A stretch of DNA of 64,000 nt from Pseudorhodoferax sp. Leaf274 (GTDB lineage: Bacteria; Pseudomonadota; Gammaproteobacteria; Burkholderiales; Burkholderiaceae_C), in NCBI RefSeq assembly GCF_001422445.1, contig NZ_LMNA01000001.1:666735-730734 (forward strand), in the 5' to 3' direction. Made by a program: the position numbers and the translations under genes. The notes under the pieces are model-generated. The model saw only the letters and a list, made by a program, of their open reading frames with translations. It made no database searches and was not told the DNA's origin. This document shows, piece by piece, positions 47,234 to 57,732 of this stretch. The first letter of the stretch is position 1. Each line of letters starts with the position of its first letter.

Positions 47234-47239
47234 TACAAT
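47234..47239 (+). promoter_or_regulatory. -10 box of metH2
   Basis: TACAAT lies 10 bases before the riboswitch, so transcription should start just before its first stem. The -35 region at the usual distance (TCTTCG) is weak. The same hexamer precedes metH1. Confidence 0.45.
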
Positions 47240-47248
47240 CGCTGCCTT

Positions 47249-47322
47249 CCCAAGGAGCGTTGCAGCGGGCCGATCGACAGATGCCCGTCAGGCTTGGGAC
47301 CGCATCCGCAACGACGCTCACC
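47249..47322 (+). ncRNA. S-adenosylhomocysteine (SAH) riboswitch
   Basis: The element shows the SAH riboswitch arrangement. CCCAAG (47249-47254) pairs with CTTGGG (47293-47298). GAGCG (47255-47259) pairs with CGCTC (47315-47319), and TTGC (47260-47263) pairs with GCAA (47308-47311) to make the downstream pairing. The core GGAGCGTTGCAGCGG, CAGGCTTGGG and GCAACGACGCTCA blocks match the published consensus from memory. It lies 38 bases before the metH2 start and would raise expression when SAH accumulates. I could not run a covariance model. Confidence 0.8.
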
Positions 47323-47360
47323 GGCCCCTTGATCGCCCGATCGGATGCCCAGGTGAGACC

Positions 47361-50135
<2,775 letters not shown>

Positions 50136-50166
50136 AAACTGCGGTGCAGCCGTTGCGACAGTTTTA

Positions 50167-50190
50167 CGGTGTCTTACAAAAGAGACACCG
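50167..50190. promoter_or_regulatory. 24-base inverted repeat upstream of the glycine-zipper gene
   Basis: CGGTGTCT, the 8-base loop TACAAAAG, and AGACACCG form a perfect 8-bp stem 31 bases after the metH2 stop and 70 before the next start. No T-run follows, so it is more likely an operator or a weak terminator. Confidence 0.35.
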
Positions 50191-50259
50191 GGCGGCGACG
50201 CCGCTTGCATAGCCTTGGCATCCACGGGGCGCGTTGGCGCCCGTTTCGAGGATTGCCAA

Positions 50260-50925
50260 ATGCAAGAACACCAGACTTCTCCTTCGATCCCCGCCCGCTC
50301 GGGCAACCGGCCTCTGTGGCTGGCGGTCGGCGCGCTCGCCGTGGCTGTCGCCGGCCTGGGTGGCACCCTGTTGGGCACGCACCTGCCCCGCAGCGCGGCT
50401 GAGCCATCGGCCAGCACGGCAGCGGGCCTGGTGCCCTTCGATGGTGCGCCGACGACGGCCACCGCCAAGCCGGCGCCCCAGAACGCGCCGGCCACGCCAG
50501 TGGTGCCCCGCGTCGCGCCGGCAGTGGTCCGGGCGCCTGCCGCCGCTGTACCGCCGGTGGCGCAGGTGGCGCGCTGCGACAGCTGTGGCACGGTCGTCTC
50601 CGTGACTGCCGTGCAGCGCGCTGGCCAGGGCAGCGGCGTGGGTGCGGTGGCCGGTGGCGTGGTGGGCGGCGTCCTGGGCAACCAGGTCGGCGGCGGCAGT
50701 GGCCGCGCGGTGGCCACCGTGCTGGGTGCCGTGGGCGGCGGCTGGGCCGGCAACGAGGTCGAAAAGCGCGTGCGCCAGAGCACGCGTTATGCCGTGCGCG
50801 TCCGCATGGACGACGGCAGCGTGCGCACCGTGGAGCAAAACGAGGCCGTGGCCGTGGGCAGCCCCGTGCTGGTGCAAGGCGGCACCGCCAGGGCGCGCAG
50901 CCATTCCACGGCCTGGAGCGGCTGA
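50260..50925 (+). CDS. Glycine-zipper 2TM-domain protein
   Basis: The 221-residue protein has an N-terminal membrane segment (about 18-38, LWLAVGALAVAVAGLGGTLL), an Ala/Pro-rich linker, a CxxC pair (RCDSCG), and a glycine-zipper hairpin GAVAGGVVGGVLGNQVGGG. This is the pattern of SlyB/Pcp-like surface or periplasmic proteins. The CxxC could hold a metal or disulfide. A strong terminator follows at 50964. The specific role is unknown. Confidence 0.8.
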   Translation: MQEHQTSPSIPARSGNRPLWLAVGALAVAVAGLGGTLLGTHLPRSAAEPSASTAAGLVPFDGAPTTATAKPAPQNAPATPVVPRVAPAVVRAPAAAVPPVAQVARCDSCGTVVSVTAVQRAGQGSGVGAVAGGVVGGVLGNQVGGGSGRAVATVLGAVGGGWAGNEVEKRVRQSTRYAVRVRMDDGSVRTVEQNEAVAVGSPVLVQGGTARARSHSTAWSG

Positions 50926-50963
50926 CCCGGCACCCTGTCGACCGCCCCAGCGCGACCATCCAC

Positions 50964-50994
50964 AAGCCAGGCCCGAAAGGCGCCTGGCTTTTTT
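50964..50994 (+). terminator. Rho-independent terminator of the glycine-zipper gene
   Basis: AAGCCAGGC (50964-50972) pairs with GCCTGGCTT (50982-50990) around a 9-base loop, followed by a T-run to 50994. It begins 39 bases after the stop codon. Confidence 0.85.
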
Positions 50995-51156
50995 GCGTTG
51001 TTCATCGACAGCGCGTGGTCGTCGTGCGCCGCTTTTGCTCTTCGCCTTGCGCAAATTGCCCGCAGCAATGTTGCAAAAGCCGATGCGTAACAAAAGTGGA
51101 ACAAAAAAAAGCTCCACTTCGCGTCGTGTCAAGGGAACTATTCACGCTTACTGACA

Positions 51157-51182
51157 TTTTGTAGCGGTGTTGGCCTACAAAA
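51157..51182. promoter_or_regulatory. Inverted repeat upstream of the acyltransferase
   Basis: TTTTGTAG and CTACAAAA form a perfect 8-base inverted repeat with a 10-base spacer, 61 bases before the start. The spacing (centres one to two helical turns apart) suits a dimeric regulator. No regulator is adjacent. Confidence 0.4.
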
Positions 51183-51243
51183 AACACTAGCATCGTCCTA
51201 CACACGTTGGGCATATCGCGCAACTGCAGAACACTTAAAAGTC

Positions 51244-52053
51244 ATGAAAACATTCGCGACCTTGTCAGCCAGTGAGCGATTTGGCCAATATTTCCGCATT
51301 GCACCAGCTTTGGACGCTGCTGCGCGGGAAGAGGTGTATTTTGTGCGCCACGATGTGTATGCGCGGGAGCTCGGCTTCGAGCCCGTCCGCGAGGACCAGC
51401 GCGAGGTGGATGGCTACGACCGGCACGCGCTGCACTGCATTGTCCGCACCAATGACGACAATGTCCGCCCCGTCGGTTGCGCCCGCGTGGTCCTGACCGA
51501 CCCGCAGGACCGGCAACGCCTGCTGCCCTTCGAGCATTCCTGCCGTGACACGCTGGACCGCAGCATCATCGATCCGGCGGCGCTGCCGCGCGAGCGCATC
51601 GCCGAGGTGTCGCGGCTGGCCGTCATGGGGGAGTTCCGCCGCCGTCGCGGGGAGCTGCACCGCCCGGTGGCGCTGTCCGCCCGCGACAGTTCCAGCCACC
51701 CCGTGGCCCGCTTTCCCAACATTCCCGTGAGCCTGTATTTCGGCGCCGTGGCGCTGGCACAGCGCGCCGGTGTCGAGTACCTGTTCACGCTGACCGAGCC
51801 GCGCCTGGCCAAGCACTTCGCACGCGGCGGCGTGCAGATCGAGGCCATCGGCGCGCCGATCGAACACCGCGGCATGCGCATTCCTTCACTGATGCGCGTC
51901 TCGCAGGTCTACAGCAGCCTGCGCGCCATGGTGCGGCCGATCTGGCATGAGGTGCATGCGCAGATGGACACCTGCTACCTGTTGCACGACGCCATGGCCC
52001 AGCAGGAACTGGCCGATGCGCCGGTCACCCAGGGTGCGCCGCTGAGCGCCTGA
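51244..52053 (+). CDS. PEP-CTERM/exosortase-associated acyltransferase
   Basis: The 269-residue protein resembles the GNAT-fold N-acyl amino acid synthases linked to PEP-CTERM/exosortase loci (FeeM-like). RPVGCARVVL (about 75-84), ERIAEVSRLAV (about 118-128) and the FPNIPVSLYFGAVALAQRAG run are typical. The ATG is supported by the start MKTFATLSASERFGQYF. No exosortase or PEP-CTERM gene lies nearby. It converges on comM with only 4 bases between the stops, so no terminator can fit there. Confidence 0.78.
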   Translation: MKTFATLSASERFGQYFRIAPALDAAAREEVYFVRHDVYARELGFEPVREDQREVDGYDRHALHCIVRTNDDNVRPVGCARVVLTDPQDRQRLLPFEHSCRDTLDRSIIDPAALPRERIAEVSRLAVMGEFRRRRGELHRPVALSARDSSSHPVARFPNIPVSLYFGAVALAQRAGVEYLFTLTEPRLAKHFARGGVQIEAIGAPIEHRGMRIPSLMRVSQVYSSLRAMVRPIWHEVHAQMDTCYLLHDAMAQQELADAPVTQGAPLSA

Positions 52054-52057
52054 GCGT

Positions 52058-53596
52058 TCAGGCCGGTCCGGGGCTGCGCAGCGCGCGGCGGTATTGCACC
52101 GCTTCGGCGATGTGGCTGCTCTGCAGCGTGTCGCTGCCTTCCAGGTCGGCAATCGTGCGCGCCACGCGCAGCGCCCGGTGGATGCCGCGTGCCGACCAGC
52201 CCAGTCGCGCCGCGGCGTGGTTCAGGAAACGGCTGGCCTCTTCGGTGCGCTGTGCGTGGCGCTCCAGTTCCTGGCCCGCGAGGGCCTGGTTGCACTGGCC
52301 TTGACGCTGCAGTGCCAGTGCGCGCGCCGCGGTGCAGCGCGCGCGCACCGTGTCCGTGCTCTCGGCCGGCGGGGTGTCCAGCAACTCATGCGGCGACAGC
52401 GCGGCCACTTCCAGGTGCAGGTCGATCCGGTCCAGCAGCGGGCCGCTGAGCTTGGACTGGTAGCGCGTGACCTGGTCCGGGCTGCAGCGGCAGGCCCGGT
52501 GCGTGGCGCCGAAGTAGCCGCAGGGGCAAGGGTTCATCGCGGCGATGAGCAGGAAGCGCGCAGGGAATTCGGCCCGCTGGGTCGCGCGTGCGATGGCGAT
52601 GCGGCCGGTTTCCAGGGGTTCGCGCAGCGCCTCCAGCGCAGCCCTCGGGAATTCGACCAGTTCGTCCAGGAAGAGAACTCCGTGGTGGGCCAGCGAAATT
52701 TCGCCCGGGCGGGGTGGCGACCCTCCGCCCACCAGCGCCACGGCGCTGGCCGTGTGGTGGGGTGTCCGCGTTGGCCTGCGCATCCATTGCGCCAGCGAGA
52801 AGTGGCCGGCCAGGCTGGCGACCGCTGCGCTTTGCAGCGCCTCCTCGGTGCGCATCGGAGGCAGCAGGTCGGCGAAGCGCTGCGCCAGCATGGACTTGCC
52901 ACTGCCCGGCGATCCGACCAGCAGCACGCTGTGGCCGCCTGCGGCGGCGATCTCCAGCGCCCGCTTGGCCGCGGCCTGGCCTTTGACATCGGCCAGGTCC
53001 AGGCCGTTGGCGGCGGCCTGAGGAAGACCGGGCGCCAGCCGGGCCCAGCCTTCGCCGGGCTCCGCTGCCGGGCCGTTCTCCGGCTGCAAGGCGGCCACCA
53101 CATCCAGCAGATGCCTGGCGCGCACCACGCGCATGTCCGGCACCAAAGCGGCTTCCTCGGCGCTGCCGGGCGGCAGGACCAGCGTCACGGGCGTTGCCTG
53201 GTCGTGCAGCGCCAGGCTCAATGCCAGCGCGCCGTGCACGGGCCGCAGCTCGCCCGACAGCGACAGCTCCCCTGCGAACTCGTAACCGGCCAGCCGTCCG
53301 GCATCGACCTGCCCGCTGGCTGCCAGGATGCCCAGCGCGATCGGCAGGTCGAACCGGCCGGAATCCTTGGGCAGATCGGCTGGCGCGAGGTTGACCGTGA
53401 TCCTCTTGTTGTGCGGGAACGCCAGCCCCGCGTTCTGGATGGCCGAGCGCACGCGCTCGCGCGCTTCCTTCACCTCCGTGTGCGCAAGCCCCACGAGCGT
53501 GAAGCTGGGCAGGCCGTTGGCCAGATGCACCTCGACGGTGACCGCTGGTGCTTGCAGGCCGACCAGCACACGGCTTTGCACCAAAGACAGGCCCAT
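52058..53596 (-). CDS. comM: ComM/YifB family Mg-chelatase-like AAA+ ATPase
   Basis: The 512-residue protein has an N-terminal Lon-protease-like fold, Walker A GSPGSGKS (228-235), a Walker B FLDELVEF, and a zinc-like MNPCPCGYFG. ComM promotes branch migration of donor DNA in natural transformation. A full-length protein is seen. Its start lies 209 bases before the next gene and is divergent from the porin-glnK-amtB operon. Confidence 0.93.
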   Translation of the reverse strand: MGLSLVQSRVLVGLQAPAVTVEVHLANGLPSFTLVGLAHTEVKEARERVRSAIQNAGLAFPHNKRITVNLAPADLPKDSGRFDLPIALGILAASGQVDAGRLAGYEFAGELSLSGELRPVHGALALSLALHDQATPVTLVLPPGSAEEAALVPDMRVVRARHLLDVVAALQPENGPAAEPGEGWARLAPGLPQAAANGLDLADVKGQAAAKRALEIAAAGGHSVLLVGSPGSGKSMLAQRFADLLPPMRTEEALQSAAVASLAGHFSLAQWMRRPTRTPHHTASAVALVGGGSPPRPGEISLAHHGVLFLDELVEFPRAALEALREPLETGRIAIARATQRAEFPARFLLIAAMNPCPCGYFGATHRACRCSPDQVTRYQSKLSGPLLDRIDLHLEVAALSPHELLDTPPAESTDTVRARCTAARALALQRQGQCNQALAGQELERHAQRTEEASRFLNHAAARLGWSARGIHRALRVARTIADLEGSDTLQSSHIAEAVQYRRALRSPGPA

Positions 53597-53656
53597 TGTT
53601 GAAGTTCTCCCTATTTCGGTGCTTGTCTAACCATGATGGCGCGAACCGCGGCCGAA

Positions 53657-53673
53657 TGCACCAAATTCGTGCG
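53657..53673 (+). promoter_or_regulatory. NtrC-like binding site
   Basis: TGCACCAAATTCGTGCG fits the 17-base NtrC dyad (TGCAC-N7-GTGCA) with one mismatch in the outer arms. It lies about 75-90 bases upstream of the sigma-54 -24 element, the usual distance for an enhancer. Confidence 0.6.
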
Positions 53674-53745
53674 GCCACCAGAACTTGCGTGTGCTGCCAA
53701 ACGTTCCAAACCCTTGCGCAGCTGGCGGGAAAGCCTGGTTCCGAT

Positions 53746-53761
53746 TGGCACGCTCCGTGCA
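53746..53761 (+). promoter_or_regulatory. Sigma-54 promoter of the porin-glnK-amtB operon
   Basis: TGGCACG-CTCC-GTGCA matches the -24/-12 consensus TGGCACG-N4-TTGCA with one mismatch; GG (53747-53748) and GC (53759-53760) are separated by 10 bases as required. It lies 45 bases before the first start codon. With the NtrC-like site it indicates induction under nitrogen limitation. Confidence 0.75.
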
Positions 53762-53805
53762 TTGAGGAACTGCGCCACCATTTTTTACATCCCGGAGAAC
53801 GACCC

Positions 53806-54552
53806 ATGAACGTGAGCATCCCCAAGAGCCTGATCCTTGCCGGCCTCGCCCTGTCCGGCGCCGCATTCGCACAGACCGCCGCCCCTGCTGCGCCCGCCCC
53901 GGATTACACGCTGAGCTACAACGCTGGTGTCGTGACCGATTACCGCTACCGCGGCCTGACGCAGTCGCGCCAGCAGGCTGCCGTGCAGGGCGGCATCGAT
54001 TTCGTGCACTCCAGCGGCTTCTACGTGGGCACCTGGGCCACCACGATCAAGTGGATCAAGGACGGCGGTGGCGATGCGCCGGTCGAGATCGACTTCTACG
54101 GCGGCTACAAGGGCACGGCTGGCGCCATCGGCTACGACGTGGGCGTGCTGCGCTACCAGTACCCCGGCCACGACCTGGTCAACAGCCCCAACACCACCGA
54201 GCTGTACGGCGCCGTGACCTACAGCATGTTCACGTTGAAGTACTCGCATGCCATCAGCGACCTGTTCGGCTTCGACGACAGCAAGAACAGCTACTACGTG
54301 GACCTGTCGGCCGCCTTCGACCTCGGCAACGGCTGGTCGCTGACGCCGCACATCGGCTACCAGAAGGTCAAGGTCGATGGCGACTATTCCTACACCGACT
54401 ACTCGCTGACGCTGGGCAAGGACCTGGGCAGCGGCTGGTCTGCATCGGCTGCGCTGATCGGCACCGATGCCAACAAGGCCAACTACCGCACCATCAACGA
54501 CAAGTTCGCCGGCAAGACGACGGTGGTGGTCGGCATCAAGTACGCATTCTGA
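53806..54552 (+). CDS. TorF-family putative porin (gcw_chp type)
   Basis: The 248-residue protein has a signal peptide (MNVSIPKSLILAGLALSGAA, cleavage near AFA-Q). Repeated amphipathic strands follow, with many Y, G and W residues, ending in GIKYAF, a C-terminal aromatic typical of outer-membrane barrels. It precedes glnK by 24 bases and shares the nitrogen promoter, so it may admit ammonium or small nitrogen compounds across the outer membrane. The specific ligand is unknown. Confidence 0.8.
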   Translation: MNVSIPKSLILAGLALSGAAFAQTAAPAAPAPDYTLSYNAGVVTDYRYRGLTQSRQQAAVQGGIDFVHSSGFYVGTWATTIKWIKDGGGDAPVEIDFYGGYKGTAGAIGYDVGVLRYQYPGHDLVNSPNTTELYGAVTYSMFTLKYSHAISDLFGFDDSKNSYYVDLSAAFDLGNGWSLTPHIGYQKVKVDGDYSYTDYSLTLGKDLGSGWSASAALIGTDANKANYRTINDKFAGKTTVVVGIKYAF

Positions 54553-54915
<363 letters not shown>

Positions 54916-54946
54916 CAGCGCGCTCCCTTCAGAAAGAACATCGGCA

Positions 54947-56362
54947 ATGAAAAAACTATTTGCTTCTCTCCTTCTTGGCATGGGCGTGTGGATCGGGGGA
55001 TCCATGGCGCTGGCCCAGGCGCCGGCCGCTGAGCCGGCATCTGCCGCAGCACCTGCGGCCGAAGCCCCAGCTGCTGCCGCTGCGCCAGCTGCGGCACCCG
55101 CTGCGGCCGAGGCCGCACCGGCCGCGGCACCGGTTCCCAAAGTCGATTCCGGCGACACCGCCTGGATGCTGACCTCCACGCTGCTGGTCATCCTGATGAC
55201 GTTGCCCGGCCTGGCCCTGTTCTACGGCGGCCTGGCGCGTTCCAAGAACATGCTGTCCGTGCTGATGCAGATCTTCGTGATCTTCTCGCTCATCAGCATC
55301 CTGTGGGCGATCTACGGCTACAGCCTGGCGTTCTCGGGCGACGGCAACTTCTATGGCGGATTCGACAAGATCTTCCTGAAGGGCGTCACCACCGAGACCT
55401 TCGGCGCGCTGACGACCATCCCGGAATACGTGTTCGTCGCCTTCCAGGGCACGTTCGCGGCCATCACGGTGGCGCTGATCGTCGGCTCGTTCGCCGAACG
55501 CATCAAGTTCGCCGGCGTGCTGGTGTTCGCCGTGCTGTGGTTCACCTTCAGCTACGTGCCGATGGCCCACATCGTGTGGGGCGGCGGCCTGCTGGGCAAG
55601 GATGGCGCGCTGGACTTCGCCGGCGGCACCGTGGTGCACATCAACGCCGGTGTCGCCGGCCTGGTGGGTGCCTACGTGCTGGGCAAGCGCATCGGCTACG
55701 GCCGCGAAGCCTTCACGCCGCACTCGCTGACGCTGACCATGGTCGGTGCCTCGCTGCTGTGGGTGGGCTGGTTCGGCTTCAACGCCGGCTCCGCCGGTGC
55801 CGCCAACGGCGCAGCCGGCCTGGCCTTCGTCAACACCGTGCTGGCCACGGCTGCCGCCACGCTGTCCTGGATCCTGGGCGAGAGCCTGCACAAGGGCAAG
55901 GCCTCGATGCTGGGCGCTGCGTCCGGTGCCGTTGCCGGCCTGGTCGCCGTGACGCCCGCCGCTGGCTTCGTCGGCCCGATGGGCTCCATCGTGCTGGGCC
56001 TGATCGCCGGCCTGGTCTGCCTGTGGGGCGTGGGTGGCTTGAAGCGCATGCTGGGTGCCGACGACTCGTTCGACGTGTTCGGCGTGCACGGCGTGGGCGG
56101 CATCGTGGGTGCCATCCTGACCGGCGTGTTCGCGGCCCAGAGCCTGGGTGGCACCGGCGGCCTGACGCCCGACACCTTCGCCATGGGCGCCCAGGTCTGG
56201 ATCCAGATCAAGAGCGTGCTGTTCACCATCGTGTGGTCGGGTGTGGTCTCTTTCATCGCCTACAAGATCGCCGACATGACGGTGGGCCTGCGGGTCACGG
56301 AAGAGGAAGAACGCGAAGGCCTGGACATCTCGTCGCACGGCGAGACGGCCTACAACCGCTGA
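54947..56362 (+). CDS. amtB: Ammonium transporter AmtB
   Basis: The 471-residue membrane protein has a cleavable N-terminal signal (to about residue 26), an Ala/Pro-rich lead of about 40 residues (AAPAAEAPAAAAAPAAAPAA), and eleven membrane helices. The channel region includes FYGGLARSKN near residue 90 and FGVHGVGGIVGAI near 379-391. It conducts ammonium or ammonia inward and is gated by GlnK. The Ala/Pro-rich lead is longer than in E. coli and may be unusual. A strong terminator follows. Confidence 0.95.
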   Translation: MKKLFASLLLGMGVWIGGSMALAQAPAAEPASAAAPAAEAPAAAAAPAAAPAAAEAAPAAAPVPKVDSGDTAWMLTSTLLVILMTLPGLALFYGGLARSKNMLSVLMQIFVIFSLISILWAIYGYSLAFSGDGNFYGGFDKIFLKGVTTETFGALTTIPEYVFVAFQGTFAAITVALIVGSFAERIKFAGVLVFAVLWFTFSYVPMAHIVWGGGLLGKDGALDFAGGTVVHINAGVAGLVGAYVLGKRIGYGREAFTPHSLTLTMVGASLLWVGWFGFNAGSAGAANGAAGLAFVNTVLATAAATLSWILGESLHKGKASMLGAASGAVAGLVAVTPAAGFVGPMGSIVLGLIAGLVCLWGVGGLKRMLGADDSFDVFGVHGVGGIVGAILTGVFAAQSLGGTGGLTPDTFAMGAQVWIQIKSVLFTIVWSGVVSFIAYKIADMTVGLRVTEEEEREGLDISSHGETAYNR

Positions 56363-56423
56363 GGGGAATGGCGCGGCGGACCACCCGCCGCGCCCGACAC
56401 GAGCGAGGTCTCCTGAAGAGGTT

Positions 56424-56460
56424 GGGCCCGCGGAGCGCAAGCTCTGCGGGCCTTTTTTTG
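56424..56460 (+). terminator. Rho-independent terminator of the glnK-amtB operon
   Basis: GGCCCGCGGAGC (56425-56436) and GCTCTGCGGGCC (56441-56452) pair around a GCAA tetraloop with one G-U pair, followed by seven T's. It lies 63 bases after amtB. Confidence 0.92.
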
Positions 56461-56522
56461 TTCATGGCCGCCTTGAAAAAAGCTCAAGGCCACGCCCGGC
56501 GGTGCGCCTTACCATCGCCCGC

Positions 56523-57650
56523 ATGACGACAACGACCCCACTGGAGGAGACCGTCGCGCGCGTGCGCGCCGCTGCCGCGAGCGGCCAGGCGCTGCGCATC
56601 GTCGGCGGTGGCAGCAAGGACGGCTACGGCCAGTCGCTGGTGGGCGAGCCGCTGGACGTGCGCGGCGTGGCGGGCATCGTCAGCTACGAGCCCAGCGAAC
56701 TGGTGGTGACCGTGCGTGCCGGCACGCCGCTGGCGGAACTCGAGGCCGTGCTGGCCGAACGCGGCCAGTGCCTGCCGTTCGAACCCCCGCACCACCTGCC
56801 TGGCAGCGATGCGGCCGCGCCCAGCCGCGCCACCTGCGGCGGCATGCTGGCCGCAGGCTTGTCGGGTCCGGCGCGTGCCAGCAGCGGCGCAGTGCGCGAC
56901 TTCGTGCTGGGACTGGAGCTGCTCAACGGCCGCGGCGAGTTGCTGCGCTTCGGCGGCCAGGTCATGAAGAACGTGGCCGGCTATGACGTGTCGCGGCTCA
57001 TGGCCGGCGCACTGGGCACGCTGGGCGTGGTCACGGAGATGAGCCTCAAGGTGCTGCCCGTGGCGCCGGCCGAAGCCACGCTGCGCTTCGACCTGCCGCA
57101 GCACGAAGCGCTGCGCCAGCTGCATGCCTGGGGCGGCCAGCCCTTGCCGCTCAATGCCAGCTGCTGGCAGGCCGGCGAGGGCCTCACGCTGCGCCTGCGT
57201 GGTGCCGTGGCGGCCGTGGAAGCCGCCTGCGGCCGCCTCGGCGGCACAGCGCTGGCGCCCGGCGAAGCCGCGCACTTCTGGCAGGCCCGGCGCGACCTGC
57301 GCATGCCCTGGCCCGACGCCGGCAGCACGCGCGACCTGTGGCGCCTCTCTGTGCCGCAGACGGCACCGGTGCTCGACCTGCCCGGCGATCCGCTCATCGA
57401 ATGGCATGGCGGCCAGCGCTGGCTGGCCGCCCCGCCCGCGCAGGCCGGGGCCGTGCGCGCGGCGGCACGCGCCGCTGGCGGCAGTGCCACGCTGTTCCTG
57501 GCCGCGGCCGGCGAGCGCAGCGGCGCACGCGCCGCGTTCTTCGATCCGTTGCCGCCGGCACTCGAGCGCATCCACCGTGCGCTCAAGGCCTCGTTCGATC
57601 CGGCCGGCATCTTCAACCGCGGCCGCCTGCACCCGGATTTCCAAACATGA
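56523..57650 (+). CDS. glcE: Glycolate oxidase subunit GlcE (FAD-binding)
   Basis: The 375-residue FAD-binding subunit has the PP-loop region GQALRIVGGGSKDGYG (about 22-37). The GlcE features include GQVMKNVAGYDVSRLMAGAL, and the family's C-terminal FDPAGIFNRGRL. It oxidises glycolate to glyoxylate with GlcD and GlcF. It begins 63 bases after the amtB terminator. The usual upstream partner glcD is absent. Confidence 0.92.
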   Translation: MTTTTPLEETVARVRAAAASGQALRIVGGGSKDGYGQSLVGEPLDVRGVAGIVSYEPSELVVTVRAGTPLAELEAVLAERGQCLPFEPPHHLPGSDAAAPSRATCGGMLAAGLSGPARASSGAVRDFVLGLELLNGRGELLRFGGQVMKNVAGYDVSRLMAGALGTLGVVTEMSLKVLPVAPAEATLRFDLPQHEALRQLHAWGGQPLPLNASCWQAGEGLTLRLRGAVAAVEAACGRLGGTALAPGEAAHFWQARRDLRMPWPDAGSTRDLWRLSVPQTAPVLDLPGDPLIEWHGGQRWLAAPPAQAGAVRAAARAAGGSATLFLAAAGERSGARAAFFDPLPPALERIHRALKASFDPAGIFNRGRLHPDFQT

Positions 57651-57732
57651 CACCCCCACGCTCACCGCTTCGTGTATCGCTGCCCCCCGAGGGGGCGCAT
57701 CGGTGGTTGCTGGCGGCCGGGTGCCACTGATC
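57651..57732. repeat. GC-rich palindrome between glcE and glcF
   Basis: GCCCCC-CGA-GGGGGC (57682-57696) forms a tight hairpin inside this 82-base spacer, followed by GCATCGGTGGTTGCTGGCGG. It looks like an interspersed intergenic repeat of the REP type. A similar CCCC..GGGG block occurs between mdcE and mdcG. It may stabilise or attenuate the message. Confidence 0.5.

Larger units (their letters stand above)
50926..51243. other. Intergenic region before the acyltransferase
   Basis: These 318 bases hold the glycine-zipper terminator (50964-50994). An AT-richer stretch follows, with an AAGTGGA...TCCACTT dyad around an A8 loop (51094-51119), and an inverted repeat at 51157-51182. The drop in GC suggests a regulatory region for the acyltransferase. 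No gene was found. Confidence 0.5.

Noticed and set aside
51094-51119. AAGTGGA...TCCACTT with an A8 loop as a terminator
   Set aside because: The run of A's (T's on the minus strand) lies in the loop rather than after the stem, and no minus-strand gene ends here.
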